Positions 19,999 to 28,400 of a stretch of 63,305 nt of DNA are shown in pieces. Origin of the DNA: Castellaniella caeni NBRC 101664 (GTDB lineage: Bacteria > Pseudomonadota > Gammaproteobacteria > Burkholderiales > Burkholderiaceae_B). The stretch lies in the NCBI RefSeq assembly GCF_001592225.1, contig NZ_BCWN01000020.1, positions 1-63,305 of the forward strand, given 5' to 3'. The position numbers were made by a program, and so were the translations under genes. The notes under the pieces were generated by a model. The model saw nothing but the letters and a program-made list of their open reading frames with translations, was not told where the DNA came from and did not search any database. Numbering within the stretch: the first letter of the stretch is position 1; every line of letters begins with the position of its first letter.

Positions 19999-21477
19999 TC
20001 AGGGGTCTTGTGCGGACGGTGCGCCCAACCCCGCTGCATCCGGCTCTCCCGCGTCCAGGCCCAGCTCCTGGCACTTGCGGGTCAGGGTATTGCGTCCCAG
20101 ACCCAGGCTGGCGGCGGCACGCCCCCTTTGCCCTTGCGTGTGGGCCAGCGCGGCGCGGATGACCGTGTACTCGAAGTCGCGGCGCAAGGCGTCCATGGGC
20201 GCGGCCTCGCCGCGCCGCAGGCGGCCCTGGACGTCGCGCGCCAGCAGCGGGCGCCAGTCGTCGGCCGCATCCGGCGGCTGTGCGGCCCCTTTCGCCAGTT
20301 CTCCCGCCCCCGCCAGCACCTCGGGCGGCAGATCCGCCAGCTGCACTTGCGTGCCCGCCGTCATCACGGTCAGCCACTGGCAGATGTTTTCCAGCTGGCG
20401 GATGTTGCCGGGGTAGTCGAACCGTTGCAGCGCCGCCTGCGCCGCGGCGCTGAGCGTGCGGGCCGACACGCCCAGTTCAGCGGCGCTGCGCTGCAGAAAG
20501 TACAGGCACAGCGCCGCGATGTCCTCGCGTCGCTCGCGCAGCGCCGGCAGACGCAGGCGGATGACATTGAGGCGGTGGAAGAGATCGGCGCGAAACTGCC
20601 CGGCCGCAACGCGCTGCTCCAGCGGCTGGTGGGTGGCCGCCACGACGCGCACGTCCACCTGGATGGGATGGCTGCCGCCCACGCGATAAAAGGTGTTTTC
20701 AGCCAGCACGCGCAGCAGGCGGGTCTGCAACTCGATGGGCATGTCGCCGATCTCGTCGAGAAACAAGGTGCCGCCCCGGGCCTCTTCAAAGCGCCCCTGG
20801 CGCATCTGCGTGGCGCCCGTGAAGGCGCCCCGCTCGTGGCCGAACAGTTCGGCCTCGAGCAGGTCGCGCGGAATGGCCGCCGCGTTCACGGCGACGAACG
20901 GCCCCCGGGCACGCTGGCTGTGCTGGTGCAAAGCGCGCGCCACCAGTTCTTTGCCCGTGCCCGACTCGCCGGTGATCAGCACGGTGATGCTGGAGCGCGC
21001 CAACCGACCGATGGCCCGAAAGACCTCCTGCATGGCGGGCGAAGCGGACGGGATCAGGGTGCCGACGCGCGGCTGCCCCGCCGCCGCGGCCTGCCCCGCG
21101 TCCGCCGTCGTCTGCGCGGCGCGTTCGATGAGGCTGACCGCCGCCTGGATGTCGAAGGGCTTGGCCAAGTAGTCGAAAGCGCCCTGGCTCAGGGCGGCGA
21201 CGGTCGTATCGAGGTCGGTGTACGCCGTCATCAGGATGATGGGCAGCCGGGGGTGGCGCGCACGTGCCTCGGCCAGTACCGTCAGGCCGTCGGCCCCCGG
21301 CATGCGCACGTCGGACACCAGAACGGCGGGCTGCGCATCGGCTTCGGTCGCGTTCAGCGCGCGCAACAGGGCGGCACCGTCGTCGAAGCTGCGCACCTGC
21401 CAGCCCGCCTTGCCCAGGGCCCGCTCGAGCACCCAGCGCATGGCGGGCTCGTCATCCACGATCCAGACGGATTTCAT
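19999..21477 (-). CDS. ntrC: Nitrogen regulation response regulator NtrC
   Basis: This 492-residue sigma-54 activator has a receiver domain (Asp56 in VSDVRMP), an AAA+ domain with GESGTGKE (Walker A), the GAFTGA loop that contacts sigma-54, and FLDEIGDMP (Walker B), and a C-terminal Fis-type HTH (GRAAASLGLGRNTLTRKCQE). Phosphorylated by NtrB under nitrogen limitation, it activates glnA and other genes. The ATG at 21477 overlaps the ntrB stop by 4 nt; the longer upstream start lacks family support. Confidence 0.96.
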   Translation of the reverse strand: MKSVWIVDDEPAMRWVLERALGKAGWQVRSFDDGAALLRALNATEADAQPAVLVSDVRMPGADGLTVLAEARARHPRLPIILMTAYTDLDTTVAALSQGAFDYLAKPFDIQAAVSLIERAAQTTADAGQAAAAGQPRVGTLIPSASPAMQEVFRAIGRLARSSITVLITGESGTGKELVARALHQHSQRARGPFVAVNAAAIPRDLLEAELFGHERGAFTGATQMRQGRFEEARGGTLFLDEIGDMPIELQTRLLRVLAENTFYRVGGSHPIQVDVRVVAATHQPLEQRVAAGQFRADLFHRLNVIRLRLPALRERREDIAALCLYFLQRSAAELGVSARTLSAAAQAALQRFDYPGNIRQLENICQWLTVMTAGTQVQLADLPPEVLAGAGELAKGAAQPPDAADDWRPLLARDVQGRLRRGEAAPMDALRRDFEYTVIRAALAHTQGQRGRAAASLGLGRNTLTRKCQELGLDAGEPDAAGLGAPSAQDP

Positions 21478-22427
21478 GATGTGCTCAGCGGCAAGAGCAG
21501 GCGGAACTCGGTGTGCCCCGGCCGTGAATCGAATTCCAGCACGCCCCCGTGGGCCTGCAGGCATTCTTGCGCCAGGTTGAGCCCCAGCCCGGTGCCCCGC
21601 GCTCGGCCCGTCACGAGCGGGTGGAACAATTTGTCGTGCAGCTCGGGCGGCACTCCGGGGCCGTTGTCGAGGACGGCGATCATGAGCCCCGTGCGGTGCC
21701 GCGCCTGCAGCAAGGGCGGCTGGTGCACGATACGGGTGCGAATCGACAGGGTCGGCGCCGGGATGTCGGGGTGTTCCGCCAGTGCCTGGGCGCCGTTGCG
21801 CACGACGTTCAGCAAGGCCTGCAGCAGGCGGTCGCGGTCGGCGAGAATGTCCGGCACCGAAGCGTCGTAGTCGCGCTCGAAGCGGATGTGCTCGCCGAAT
21901 TCGAGCTGCACCAGGGCGCGCACGCGCTCGCAGATTTCGTGCACGTTGAAGCGCTGCCGCTCAGCGGCCTGGTGCTGGGGCGACCCCAGCCGGGTGACGA
22001 GATCGGCCAGGCGGTCGGCCTCGTCAATAATGACCTGGGTGTATTCGTGCAGATCCGCCCGGGGCAGTTCCATGTCCAGCAGCTGGGCGGCGGCCCGCAG
22101 GCCCGCCAGCGGGTTGCGCACCTCGTGCGCCAGGTTGCGCAGCACTTCTCTTTGCGCGGCCTGGCCGCTGCGCGCCTGCCGCAGGTCGGCCAGATGGGGT
22201 GCCTGATGCACGGGAATCTCGATCAGACTGCCGCCCGGGGGATCGGCCAACGGCGTTTTCAGCACGCTGCTGTGCGCGGGCAGATACGGCGCCGCAGCCC
22301 GCCCAGCCAGCTGACGGCGCGATCTGCCCAGCAGCTCTTCCGCCGCCCCGTTGGCATAGGTGATCCGGCCGGACGCGTCCAGCAGCAGGACTGCCGTTTG
22401 CAGCAGCTCGAAGCTGGACGTGTCCAC
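21474..22427 (-). CDS. ntrB: Nitrogen regulation sensor kinase/phosphatase NtrB
   Basis: This 317-residue cytoplasmic kinase has a PAS domain (residues 1-~75; LLDASGRITYANGAAEELLG), a phospho-acceptor His101 in NLAHEVRNPLAGL, an N-box, and G-boxes DNGPGVPPE and GTGLGLNLAQ. It phosphorylates or dephosphorylates NtrC under control of PII. No membrane segment is present, as expected. It starts 11 nt after glnA; the operon is glnA-ntrB-ntrC. Confidence 0.95.
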   Translation of the reverse strand: MDTSSFELLQTAVLLLDASGRITYANGAAEELLGRSRRQLAGRAAAPYLPAHSSVLKTPLADPPGGSLIEIPVHQAPHLADLRQARSGQAAQREVLRNLAHEVRNPLAGLRAAAQLLDMELPRADLHEYTQVIIDEADRLADLVTRLGSPQHQAAERQRFNVHEICERVRALVQLEFGEHIRFERDYDASVPDILADRDRLLQALLNVVRNGAQALAEHPDIPAPTLSIRTRIVHQPPLLQARHRTGLMIAVLDNGPGVPPELHDKLFHPLVTGRARGTGLGLNLAQECLQAHGGVLEFDSRPGHTEFRLLLPLSTS

Positions 22428-22438
22428 GCCGCGCCCCC

Positions 22439-23851
22439 TTACAGGGCGTAGTACATATCGAATTCGACGGGATGCGGCGTGACGCGCAGGCGGTCGAGTT
22501 CGTTGGCCTTCAAGTCCAGGTAGGCATCCAGCAAGTCGTTGCTGAAGACCCCGCCACGGGTAAGGAACTCGCGGTCGCGATCCAGCGCTTCGAGCGCCTG
22601 GTCGAGCGAGGAGCAGACCGTCGGGATCTTGGCGTCTTCTTCGGGCGGCAGATCGTACAGGTTCTTGTCGGCCGGATCGCCCGGATGAATCTTGTTCTGC
22701 ACCCCGTCGAGGCCCGCCATCATCAGGGCGGAAAACGCCAGGTAGGGGTTGGCCAGGGGATCGGGGAAGCGCGATTCCACACGCCGGGCCTTGGGGTTGC
22801 TGACGTAGGGGATGCGGATCGAGGCCGAGCGGTTGCGCGCCGAATAAGCCAGCTTCACAGGGGCTTCGTAATGCGGCACAAGGCGCTTGTACGAATTGGT
22901 GCCTGGGTTGGTGATCGCGTTCAGGGCGCGGGCGTGATGAATGATGCCGCCGATGTAATACAGGGCGAATTCGGACAGGCCGCCGTAGCCGTTGCCGGCG
23001 AACAGGTTCTGGCCGTCCTTCCAGATGGACTGGTGCACGTGCATGCCCGAGCCATTGTCGCCCACGACGGGCTTGGGCATGAAGGTGGCCGTCTTGCCGT
23101 AGACGTGCGCCACGTTGCGGATGACGTACTTCATGATCTGCGTCCAGTCGGCGCGCTGCACCAGGGTGGAGAAGCGCGTGCCGATTTCGAGCTGGCCACA
23201 GTTGCCCACCTCGTGGTGGTGGACTTCAACCGGCACGCCCATTTGCTCCATGAGCAGGCACATTTCGGAGCGCATGTCGGCGAAGGAATCGATCGGGGGG
23301 ACGGGCACGTAGCCGCCCTTGATCGCGGGCCGGTAGCCCAGGTTGGTGCCGTTGGCGTCATCCGCGTTCGACCAGGCACCCTCGTTGGAGTGAATCTTGA
23401 CGAAGGAGCCCGACATGTCGGCTTTCCAGCTGACGCCGTCGAAGACGAAGAATTCGGGCTCCGGGCCAAAGTAGGCGGTGTCGCCCAGGCCGCTGGATTT
23501 CAGGTAGGCCTCGGCGCGGCGCGCGAGCGAGCGCGGGTCGCGATCGTAGCCTTTGAGATCGGACGGTTCAACCACGTCGCAGGTGAGGATGAGCGTTGTT
23601 TCTTCACGAAACGGATCGAGGCGGGCCGTGGCCGCATCCGGCACGAGGGTCATATCCGAGGCCTCGATGCCCTTCCAGCCCGGCAGCGACGAACCGTCAA
23701 AGGCCACCCCGGTTTCCATGCGGTCTTCGTCCACCTGGCTGGAGGGCACGGTGAGATGGTGTTCCCGGCCCAGGGTATCGGTAAAACGGAAATCCACGAA
23801 CGCGACTTCGCGCTCGGCAATCATCTGAACGACGTTTTCAGGGGTGGACAT
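22439..23851 (-). CDS. glnA: Glutamine synthetase type I (GSI-beta)
   Basis: This 470-residue enzyme makes glutamine from glutamate, ammonia and ATP. Family motifs are [17 protein letters not shown], the metal and ATP site [10 protein letters not shown], and [16 protein letters not shown]. The adenylylation tyrosine Tyr399 is in NLYDLPPEE, so activity is probably tuned by GlnE. A GGAG sits close before the ATG. The upstream region carries a sigma-54 promoter and NtrC boxes, so expression should rise when nitrogen is scarce. Confidence 0.97.
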   Translation of the reverse strand: MSTPENVVQMIAEREVAFVDFRFTDTLGREHHLTVPSSQVDEDRMETGVAFDGSSLPGWKGIEASDMTLVPDAATARLDPFREETTLILTCDVVEPSDLKGYDRDPRSLARRAEAYLKSSGLGDTAYFGPEPEFFVFDGVSWKADMSGSFVKIHSNEGAWSNADDANGTNLGYRPAIKGGYVPVPPIDSFADMRSEMCLLMEQMGVPVEVHHHEVGNCGQLEIGTRFSTLVQRADWTQIMKYVIRNVAHVYGKTATFMPKPVVGDNGSGMHVHQSIWKDGQNLFAGNGYGGLSEFALYYIGGIIHHARALNAITNPGTNSYKRLVPHYEAPVKLAYSARNRSASIRIPYVSNPKARRVESRFPDPLANPYLAFSALMMAGLDGVQNKIHPGDPADKNLYDLPPEEDAKIPTVCSSLDQALEALDRDREFLTRGGVFSNDLLDAYLDLKANELDRLRVTPHPVEFDMYYAL

Positions 23852-23938
23852 AGTGGCTCCTGCGCCAGAATTGAATAAAAAGACACGTCTGTGGCGACTG
23901 TGATCGGTGGGGAGCGTTCAGCGCCCCCGATAAAGCTT

Positions 23939-23956
23939 AAGCAATTAGCATGCCAA
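23939..23956 (-). promoter_or_regulatory. Sigma-54 (-24/-12) promoter of glnA
   Basis: The minus strand reads TTGGCATGCTAATTGCTT, with the diagnostic GG-N10-GC spacing of sigma-54 promoters. It lies about 90 nt upstream of the glnA ATG and downstream of the NtrC boxes. A hairpin-prone GC tract (~23909-23928) follows in the leader. Confidence 0.88.
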
Positions 23957-24049
23957 AAATTTCCGAGCCGTTTGGCAAACACGCCATCACGTGCGTGAAA
24001 TGACGCCCGGACGCTGCGCTTGCCAGCCGCCACGGCCGTGGGTCGAACC

Positions 24050-24066
24050 CGCACCACGACGATGCA
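24050..24066 (-). promoter_or_regulatory. NtrC-binding box, promoter-proximal
   Basis: The minus strand reads TGCATCGTCGTGGTGCG, a 17-bp near match to the NtrC consensus TGCACYANNNTGGTGCA. It is roughly 100 nt upstream of the -24/-12 promoter, a normal enhancer distance. Confidence 0.7.
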
Positions 24067-24078
24067 CTGCCCTGCTCT

Positions 24079-24095
24079 TGCACCAAACAAGTGCA
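24079..24095 (-). promoter_or_regulatory. NtrC-binding box, high similarity
   Basis: The minus strand reads TGCACTTGTTTGGTGCA, matching the NtrC consensus in both half sites. It lies 29 bp from the proximal box (centre to centre), which would place two dimers on nearly the same face for oligomerisation. Confidence 0.8.
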
Positions 24096-24109
24096 AGGAT
24101 ACCCAGCAA

Positions 24110-24126
24110 TGCACCATTTTATGGCA
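24110..24126 (+). promoter_or_regulatory. Possible third, weak NtrC box
   Basis: TGCACCATTTTATGGCA has one perfect half site (TGCACCA) and a degenerate second half. It lies 31 bp beyond the strong box. Confidence 0.4.
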
Positions 24127-24184
24127 TGCGCGGCATGACTGTGCGGGCAGACTGTTCTCTGGGCCACGAGCCCGCACAGCACGC

Positions 24185-25405
24185 TCAGGCCAGAAATTCC
24201 ATCTGCAAGTCGTTAAGAAAGCGCCAGCCCTGTTCGGTCGCTTTGATGCGCTCCAGCCCCGGTTCGAGCAGGCCGCGTTCGACCGCGTGCTGCATGGCGG
24301 GCAGGATGGACATGAGCGACAGGCCCGTGCGTTCGATGAACAGCCCCCCCTCGACCCCTTGCCGCAGACGCAGGGCGTTGAGCATGAACTCGAAGCTGAG
24401 ATCGGCATGCGACAGCTCGCGCTGTTCGACGATGTGCTTGCCCGCCTGCTCGGTGGCCAGGCGCATCCAGGCATCGGGCATGCGCGCCCGCGCCTGGCGA
24501 ATGATGCGGTTCTGGAATGAAATCTTGGAGTGCGCCCCCGGACCGATGCCCAGGTAGTCGCCAAACTGCCAATAGTTGAGGTTGTGCAGGCACCGCTGCC
24601 CTGGTCGGGCGTAGGCCGAGACCTCGTAGCGCTCGAAGCCTGCCGCCACGGCCAGCTCGGCCACGCGATCTTGCATGGTGGCGCTCAGTTCGTCGCCGGG
24701 CACGGGCGGCGGAAACTTGGCGAATACGGTGTTTGGCTCCAGTGTGAGGTGGTAGAGCGACAGGTGCCCCGTGCCAAAGGCGATGGCCTCGCGCACGTCC
24801 TGCTCGCATTGCGCCAGCGTCTGCTCAGGCAAGGCGAACATCAGATCCAGATTGACACGATCCACGGCGCGCTGTGCCATGCCGATGGCGGCACGCGCCT
24901 GGGCGGCGTCGTGGATGCGGCCCAGGCGGCGCAGTTTGTCATCGTTGAAGCTCTGGATGCCCAGTGAAATGCGGTTGACGCCCGCCTGTGCATACCCCTG
25001 AAAGCGCTCTGCCTCGGCGGTGCCCGGGTTGGCCTCCAGGGTGATTTCGACGTCCGGCGGCAGGTTGAGCGTGGCACGCAACATGCCGATGATCTGGTCG
25101 ATGGCGTCCGCCGACAGCAGGCTGGGCGTGCCTCCGCCGAAAAAGACGGTGGACACGGGACGCCCCCAGACGTCGGGCACCGCCTGTTCGAGGTCGGCCT
25201 GCAGGGCTTGCAGATAAGCCTGCTCGGGGATTTCGCCCTGGCGTTCGTGCGAGTTGAAGTCGCAATATGGGCATTTGTGCACGCACCAGGGCACGTGAAT
25301 GTAGACCGACAGCGGCGGCAGCGCCGCCAGGCCGGGGCGCCCGCGCACGCCGGGCCGCCCATCGCCCTCGGTTTCGGGCTGGGGCACGCGTACCAGTTTT
25401 TTCAT
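24185..25405 (-). CDS. hemW: Radical SAM haem-handling protein HemW (oxygen-independent coproporphyrinogen oxidase family)
   Basis: This 406-residue radical SAM protein has the 4Fe-4S motif CVHKCPYC (Cys41, Cys45, Cys48), the SAM site GGGTPSLL, and the C-terminal HemN-type domain. The order rph-rdgB-hemW is that of HemW, a haem chaperone, rather than true HemN. The ATG overlaps the rdgB stop by 4 nt, so translation is coupled. The first ~28 residues (rich in charge and Gly) extend the family start somewhat; an internal start is possible. Confidence 0.9.
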   Translation of the reverse strand: MKKLVRVPQPETEGDGRPGVRGRPGLAALPPLSVYIHVPWCVHKCPYCDFNSHERQGEIPEQAYLQALQADLEQAVPDVWGRPVSTVFFGGGTPSLLSADAIDQIIGMLRATLNLPPDVEITLEANPGTAEAERFQGYAQAGVNRISLGIQSFNDDKLRRLGRIHDAAQARAAIGMAQRAVDRVNLDLMFALPEQTLAQCEQDVREAIAFGTGHLSLYHLTLEPNTVFAKFPPPVPGDELSATMQDRVAELAVAAGFERYEVSAYARPGQRCLHNLNYWQFGDYLGIGPGAHSKISFQNRIIRQARARMPDAWMRLATEQAGKHIVEQRELSHADLSFEFMLNALRLRQGVEGGLFIERTGLSLMSILPAMQHAVERGLLEPGLERIKATEQGWRFLNDLQMEFLA

Positions 25406-26031
25406 GATGCCAGTGTCGCAGGGTTGGGTTGGTATTCGGTGCGCAGGGCCTGCAGCAGGGCGCGCAGCGCGCGCGCCCGGTGGCTGAGCATGTTTTTCTG
25501 TTCGAGCGGCAGCTCGGCGGCGGTCATACCCAGGTCGGGCAGGTAAAAATAAGGGTCGTAACCAAAGCCGTTGTCGCCGCGGGGCTCGGCCAGCACCTCG
25601 CCGTCCCAGCTGCCTTCGACGACGATGGGGCGCGGGTCGTCCGCGCTGCGGATGTACACCAGCACGGCCACGTAGCAGCCGCGCCGGTCGGCCTGGCCGG
25701 CCATGTCGGCCACCAGGCGCGCATTATTGGCCGCGTCCGAACGCGTGCCGTCCGCCAGCTGGGCGTAGCGGGCCGAATGCACGCCCGGCGCGCCGCCCAG
25801 CGCCCGCACGCACAGGCCGGAATCGTCCGCCAGCGCGGGCAGGCCGGTGGCGCGGCTGGCATGGCGCGCCTTGGCCAGGGCGTTTTCGACAAAGGTGCCA
25901 AATGGCTCTTCGGCCTCGGTCACCCCCAGCCGGCCCTGTGGCACCATCTCGATGCCCGCCGCCGACAGGCTGGCCGAGAACTCTTTGAGCTTGCCCGGAT
26001 TGTTGGAGGCCAGAACGATGCGGTTTTTCAT
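25402..26031 (-). CDS. rdgB: dITP/XTP pyrophosphatase RdgB
   Basis: This 209-residue HAM1/RdgB protein removes ITP, dITP and XTP from the nucleotide pool. The nucleotide-binding motif near the N-terminus is [13 protein letters not shown] and the catalytic region reads [33 protein letters not shown] follows near the C-terminus. It overlaps rph and hemW by 4 nt each. Length is as expected (~197-210). Confidence 0.95.
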   Translation of the reverse strand: MKNRIVLASNNPGKLKEFSASLSAAGIEMVPQGRLGVTEAEEPFGTFVENALAKARHASRATGLPALADDSGLCVRALGGAPGVHSARYAQLADGTRSDAANNARLVADMAGQADRRGCYVAVLVYIRSADDPRPIVVEGSWDGEVLAEPRGDNGFGYDPYFYLPDLGMTAAELPLEQKNMLSHRARALRALLQALRTEYQPNPATLAS

Positions 26032-26777
26032 GCGGCCTCCAGGGCGCGGGCCTGCGCCTGAATCAGTTGCTCGATGCCGCCGCTGGCGAGGTCGAGCAGG
26101 GCGTCGAGTTCTTGGCGCCGGAAACTGCCGCCCTCGCCCGTGCCCTGCACCTCGACAAAATGGCCTTCTCGGGTCATGACGACGTTCATGTCGGTATCGC
26201 AGTGGGAGTCTTCGGCATAATCGAGGTCGAGCACCGCCGAGCCGCCCAGCAGGCCGACCGAGACCGCAGCCACCTGGCCTTTCAGGGGATCACCCGGCAA
26301 AACGCCTTGCGTCTTCAGCGCGCGCACCGCCAGGGCGGCGGCCACCCAGGCGCCGGTGATGCTGGCGCAGCGCGTGCCACCATCGGCCTGCAGCACGTCG
26401 CAATCCAGCTGCAACGTGCGCTCGCCCAGGGCCTGCAGGTCGAACACCGCGCGCAGGCTGCGGCCAATGAGGCGCTGGATTTCCTGGGTGCGGCCGCTTT
26501 GCTTGCCACGCGCCGCCTCGCGCTCGCCGCGCGTATGGGTGGCGCGCGGCAGCATGCCGTATTCAGCCGTGAGCCAGCCCTGCCCTTTGCCCTTCAGGAA
26601 AGGCGGCACTTTATCGAGCACGCTGGCGGTGCACAGCACGCGGGTGTCGCCCATGCAGGCCAGCACCGAACCCTCGGCGTGCCGGGTGTAGCCCGTGAGC
26701 AATTGCACGGGCCGCAAGTCGCGGGCGGCGCGCCCAGAAGGGCGGACGAATGAAGCGGGGGAAGACGTGGAACTCAT
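26028..26777 (-). CDS. rph: Ribonuclease PH
   Basis: This 249-residue phosphorolytic 3'-5' exoribonuclease trims tRNA 3' ends. Motifs [18 protein letters not shown], the phosphate-binding region [18 protein letters not shown] and [19 protein letters not shown] are diagnostic. It is the first gene of rph-rdgB-hemW and diverges from yicC across a short palindromic promoter region. Confidence 0.96.
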   Translation of the reverse strand: MSSTSSPASFVRPSGRAARDLRPVQLLTGYTRHAEGSVLACMGDTRVLCTASVLDKVPPFLKGKGQGWLTAEYGMLPRATHTRGEREAARGKQSGRTQEIQRLIGRSLRAVFDLQALGERTLQLDCDVLQADGGTRCASITGAWVAAALAVRALKTQGVLPGDPLKGQVAAVSVGLLGGSAVLDLDYAEDSHCDTDMNVVMTREGHFVEVQGTGEGGSFRRQELDALLDLASGGIEQLIQAQARALEAA

Positions 26778-26799
26778 GATGGTGATCTCTGGGGGCAGA

Positions 26800-26821
26800 C
26801 TACAATAAGCCCTTATTGTAG
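26800..26821. promoter_or_regulatory. Perfect palindrome in the rph/yicC divergent promoter
   Basis: CTACAATAAG (26800-26809) and CTTATTGTAG (26812-26821) are perfect inverted repeats separated by CC. They fall in the 64-bp gap between two divergent start codons, and each arm holds TACAAT, a good -10 hexamer, on its own strand. The element could be overlapping divergent promoters or an operator. Confidence 0.6.
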
Positions 26822-26841
26822 AGAATCACGAGAGCCGACCG

Positions 26842-27750
26842 ATGATCCGCAGCATGACCGCCTATGGGGCAAGCCGTCTAGAAACTGAACAGGGCACCCT
26901 GGCGGTGGAAGTCCGCAGCGTCAACAACCGCTTTCTCGATCTCAATCTGCGTATCCCCGACGATCTGCGCTTTGCCGAAGGGGCCGTGCGCGACATCGTC
27001 GCGCGCCACGCCCTGCGCGGCAAGGTCGAAGTACGGCTCAACTACAGCGTGCCCGAACGCGAAACGCTGCGCCCCATCGACGCGCAGGCCGTGCAGGCCC
27101 TGGCCGAACAGTTGGCCTGGGCGCGGCGCTACATCCCCGACCTTCCCGCTCCCGGCCTGGCCGAGCTGCCCCGCGAAGGCGGTGCGCGCACGGGCCTGGA
27201 ACCCGACGTCTGGCTGCCGCTGTGCGAACAGGCCTGTACGCAGGCCATGGCGGAATTCCGCACCGCCCGCGAACGCGAAGGCGCACGTCTGGCACAGGCC
27301 ATGCTGGGCATGGCCGACGAAATCGACACCATCGTGCGCACCGTCGAAACCAGCCTGCCCGGCCTGGTGCAACAGCACCAGGAACGCATCGCACAGCGCC
27401 TGCGCGAGGCGCTGCTGGCTGCCAGCCCCGAAGGCTTTGCCGCCATCAGCGGTGCCGAACTCACCGCCCGCATTGCGCAAGAGGCCGGGCTGTTCGGCCT
27501 GCGCGTGGACGTCGCCGAAGAACTCACGCGCCTGCAGTCGCACCAGCAAGAACTGCGCGAAATCCTCGGCGGCATGCACAAATCCGCCACGCGCGGCAGC
27601 GGCAAACGGCTCGACTTCCTCTTCCAGGAAATGAACCGCGAAGCCAACACCCTGGGCTCCAAGGCCGCCGCGCTGTCGGTCACCCAGGCCGCCATCGACC
27701 TCAAACTGCTCATCGAGCAGATGCGCGAGCAGGCGCAGAATATCGAGTAA
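26842..27750 (+). CDS. yicC: YicC-family endoribonuclease
   Basis: This 302-residue protein begins MIRSMTAYGASRLETEQGTL and ends with the family C-terminal segment KRLDFLFQEMNREANTLGSK, then ELLIEQMREQ-like residues. The YicC/YloC family has endoribonuclease activity in recent work. It is divergent from rph, an arrangement seen in other proteobacteria where yicC neighbours rph or gmk. Confidence 0.92.
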   Translation: MIRSMTAYGASRLETEQGTLAVEVRSVNNRFLDLNLRIPDDLRFAEGAVRDIVARHALRGKVEVRLNYSVPERETLRPIDAQAVQALAEQLAWARRYIPDLPAPGLAELPREGGARTGLEPDVWLPLCEQACTQAMAEFRTAREREGARLAQAMLGMADEIDTIVRTVETSLPGLVQQHQERIAQRLREALLAASPEGFAAISGAELTARIAQEAGLFGLRVDVAEELTRLQSHQQELREILGGMHKSATRGSGKRLDFLFQEMNREANTLGSKAAALSVTQAAIDLKLLIEQMREQAQNIE

Positions 27751-28148
27751 TGCGCGGCGCAAGGAGATGACGGCAGGCAGCGATGGCCCCCGTCACGTGC
27801 GGAACATCGGACGCAACGTCTGATATCTGGTGTAAATCCCTGTTTCCTTGCAAATTTGATCTGTATTAATGCTCTGCCAGCCTTGCTCTGCTAGTTCGGG
27901 CGGTTCGGGTCGTGTCGTGTCCGTCGAGTCCTGCCTGGGCCACAGCCAGGCAATATGGCCTTTTCACGCGCAGCGCCAGCGCGACGTGCGCTGAACCGCA
28001 ATGGCCGCGCCATAGCCCAAACGAACGTTTGTTGACATAAGCAGCCATTCTGCATCAGCGAGAGCCCGACTTCCGAGCAAGGGCTTCATTGACCCCGCCG
28101 TGCCGCATTTCTAGACTGGGCCAGCCACTTGCCCATTGGGAGGAAAGC
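27751..28148. other. Non-coding gap before the nitric oxide reductase operon
   Basis: These ~400 bases hold no convincing gene; a 60-codon minus-strand frame at 27866-28048 has no recognisable features. The only element I can support is the FNR-type site at 27856-27869. The last ten bases hold GGAGG, the ribosome binding site of the first nor-operon gene. Confidence 0.6.
27856..27869 (+). promoter_or_regulatory. FNR/Dnr-type box
   Basis: TTGAT-CTGT-ATTAA matches the FNR/DNR consensus TTGAT-N4-ATCAA with one mismatch. It lies 280 nt upstream of the first gene of the nitric oxide reductase operon, fitting oxygen- or NO-controlled expression, though the distance implies a long leader (~245 nt for a class II promoter). 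Confidence 0.55.
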
Positions 28149-28400
28149 ATGGCACAGCGCATCATCGATCTGGTTCTGTCCGCCCTCGCCAGCCTGGTCA
28201 GCGTCCTGTTGTCCTGGCCCTATTGGCGCAACTTCGAGTACTGGCCCGAATCACGCACCTTGTGGACACTGTACGTCATCGTCGGATACCTCTTGGCCGT
28301 CTACGTGTTCTACGCCTTCCTGGGCAGCCTGCGCACGCTCTTTCTGCATGACGCGCAGGGGCGCCCGGACGCCACCGCCTCACAGGAGAAACAATCATGA
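28149..28400 (+). CDS. Small membrane protein of the nitric oxide reductase operon
   Basis: This 83-residue protein starts at the ATG behind GGAGGAAAGC; an in-frame ATG 60 nt upstream lacks such a site. Two hydrophobic segments (about residues 5-26 and 39-64) surround a short loop with WPYWRNFEYW; the tail is polar. It overlaps the NorC-type gene by 4 nt, so it is coupled to it and may be a small subunit or assembly factor of the reductase. I do not recognise a family; the role is inferred from position. Confidence 0.75.
   Translation: MAQRIIDLVLSALASLVSVLLSWPYWRNFEYWPESRTLWTLYVIVGYLLAVYVFYAFLGSLRTLFLHDAQGRPDATASQEKQS

Noticed and set aside
24185-25405. Calling the radical SAM gene hemN (coproporphyrinogen oxidase)
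   Set aside because: Operon position with rdgB and the family subtype fit HemW, the haem chaperone, rather than catalytic HemN.
27866-28048. 60-codon minus-strand frame in the gap before the NOR operon
   Set aside because: There is no ribosome binding site, domain or hydrophobic pattern, and it would be transcribed against the FNR-type promoter.
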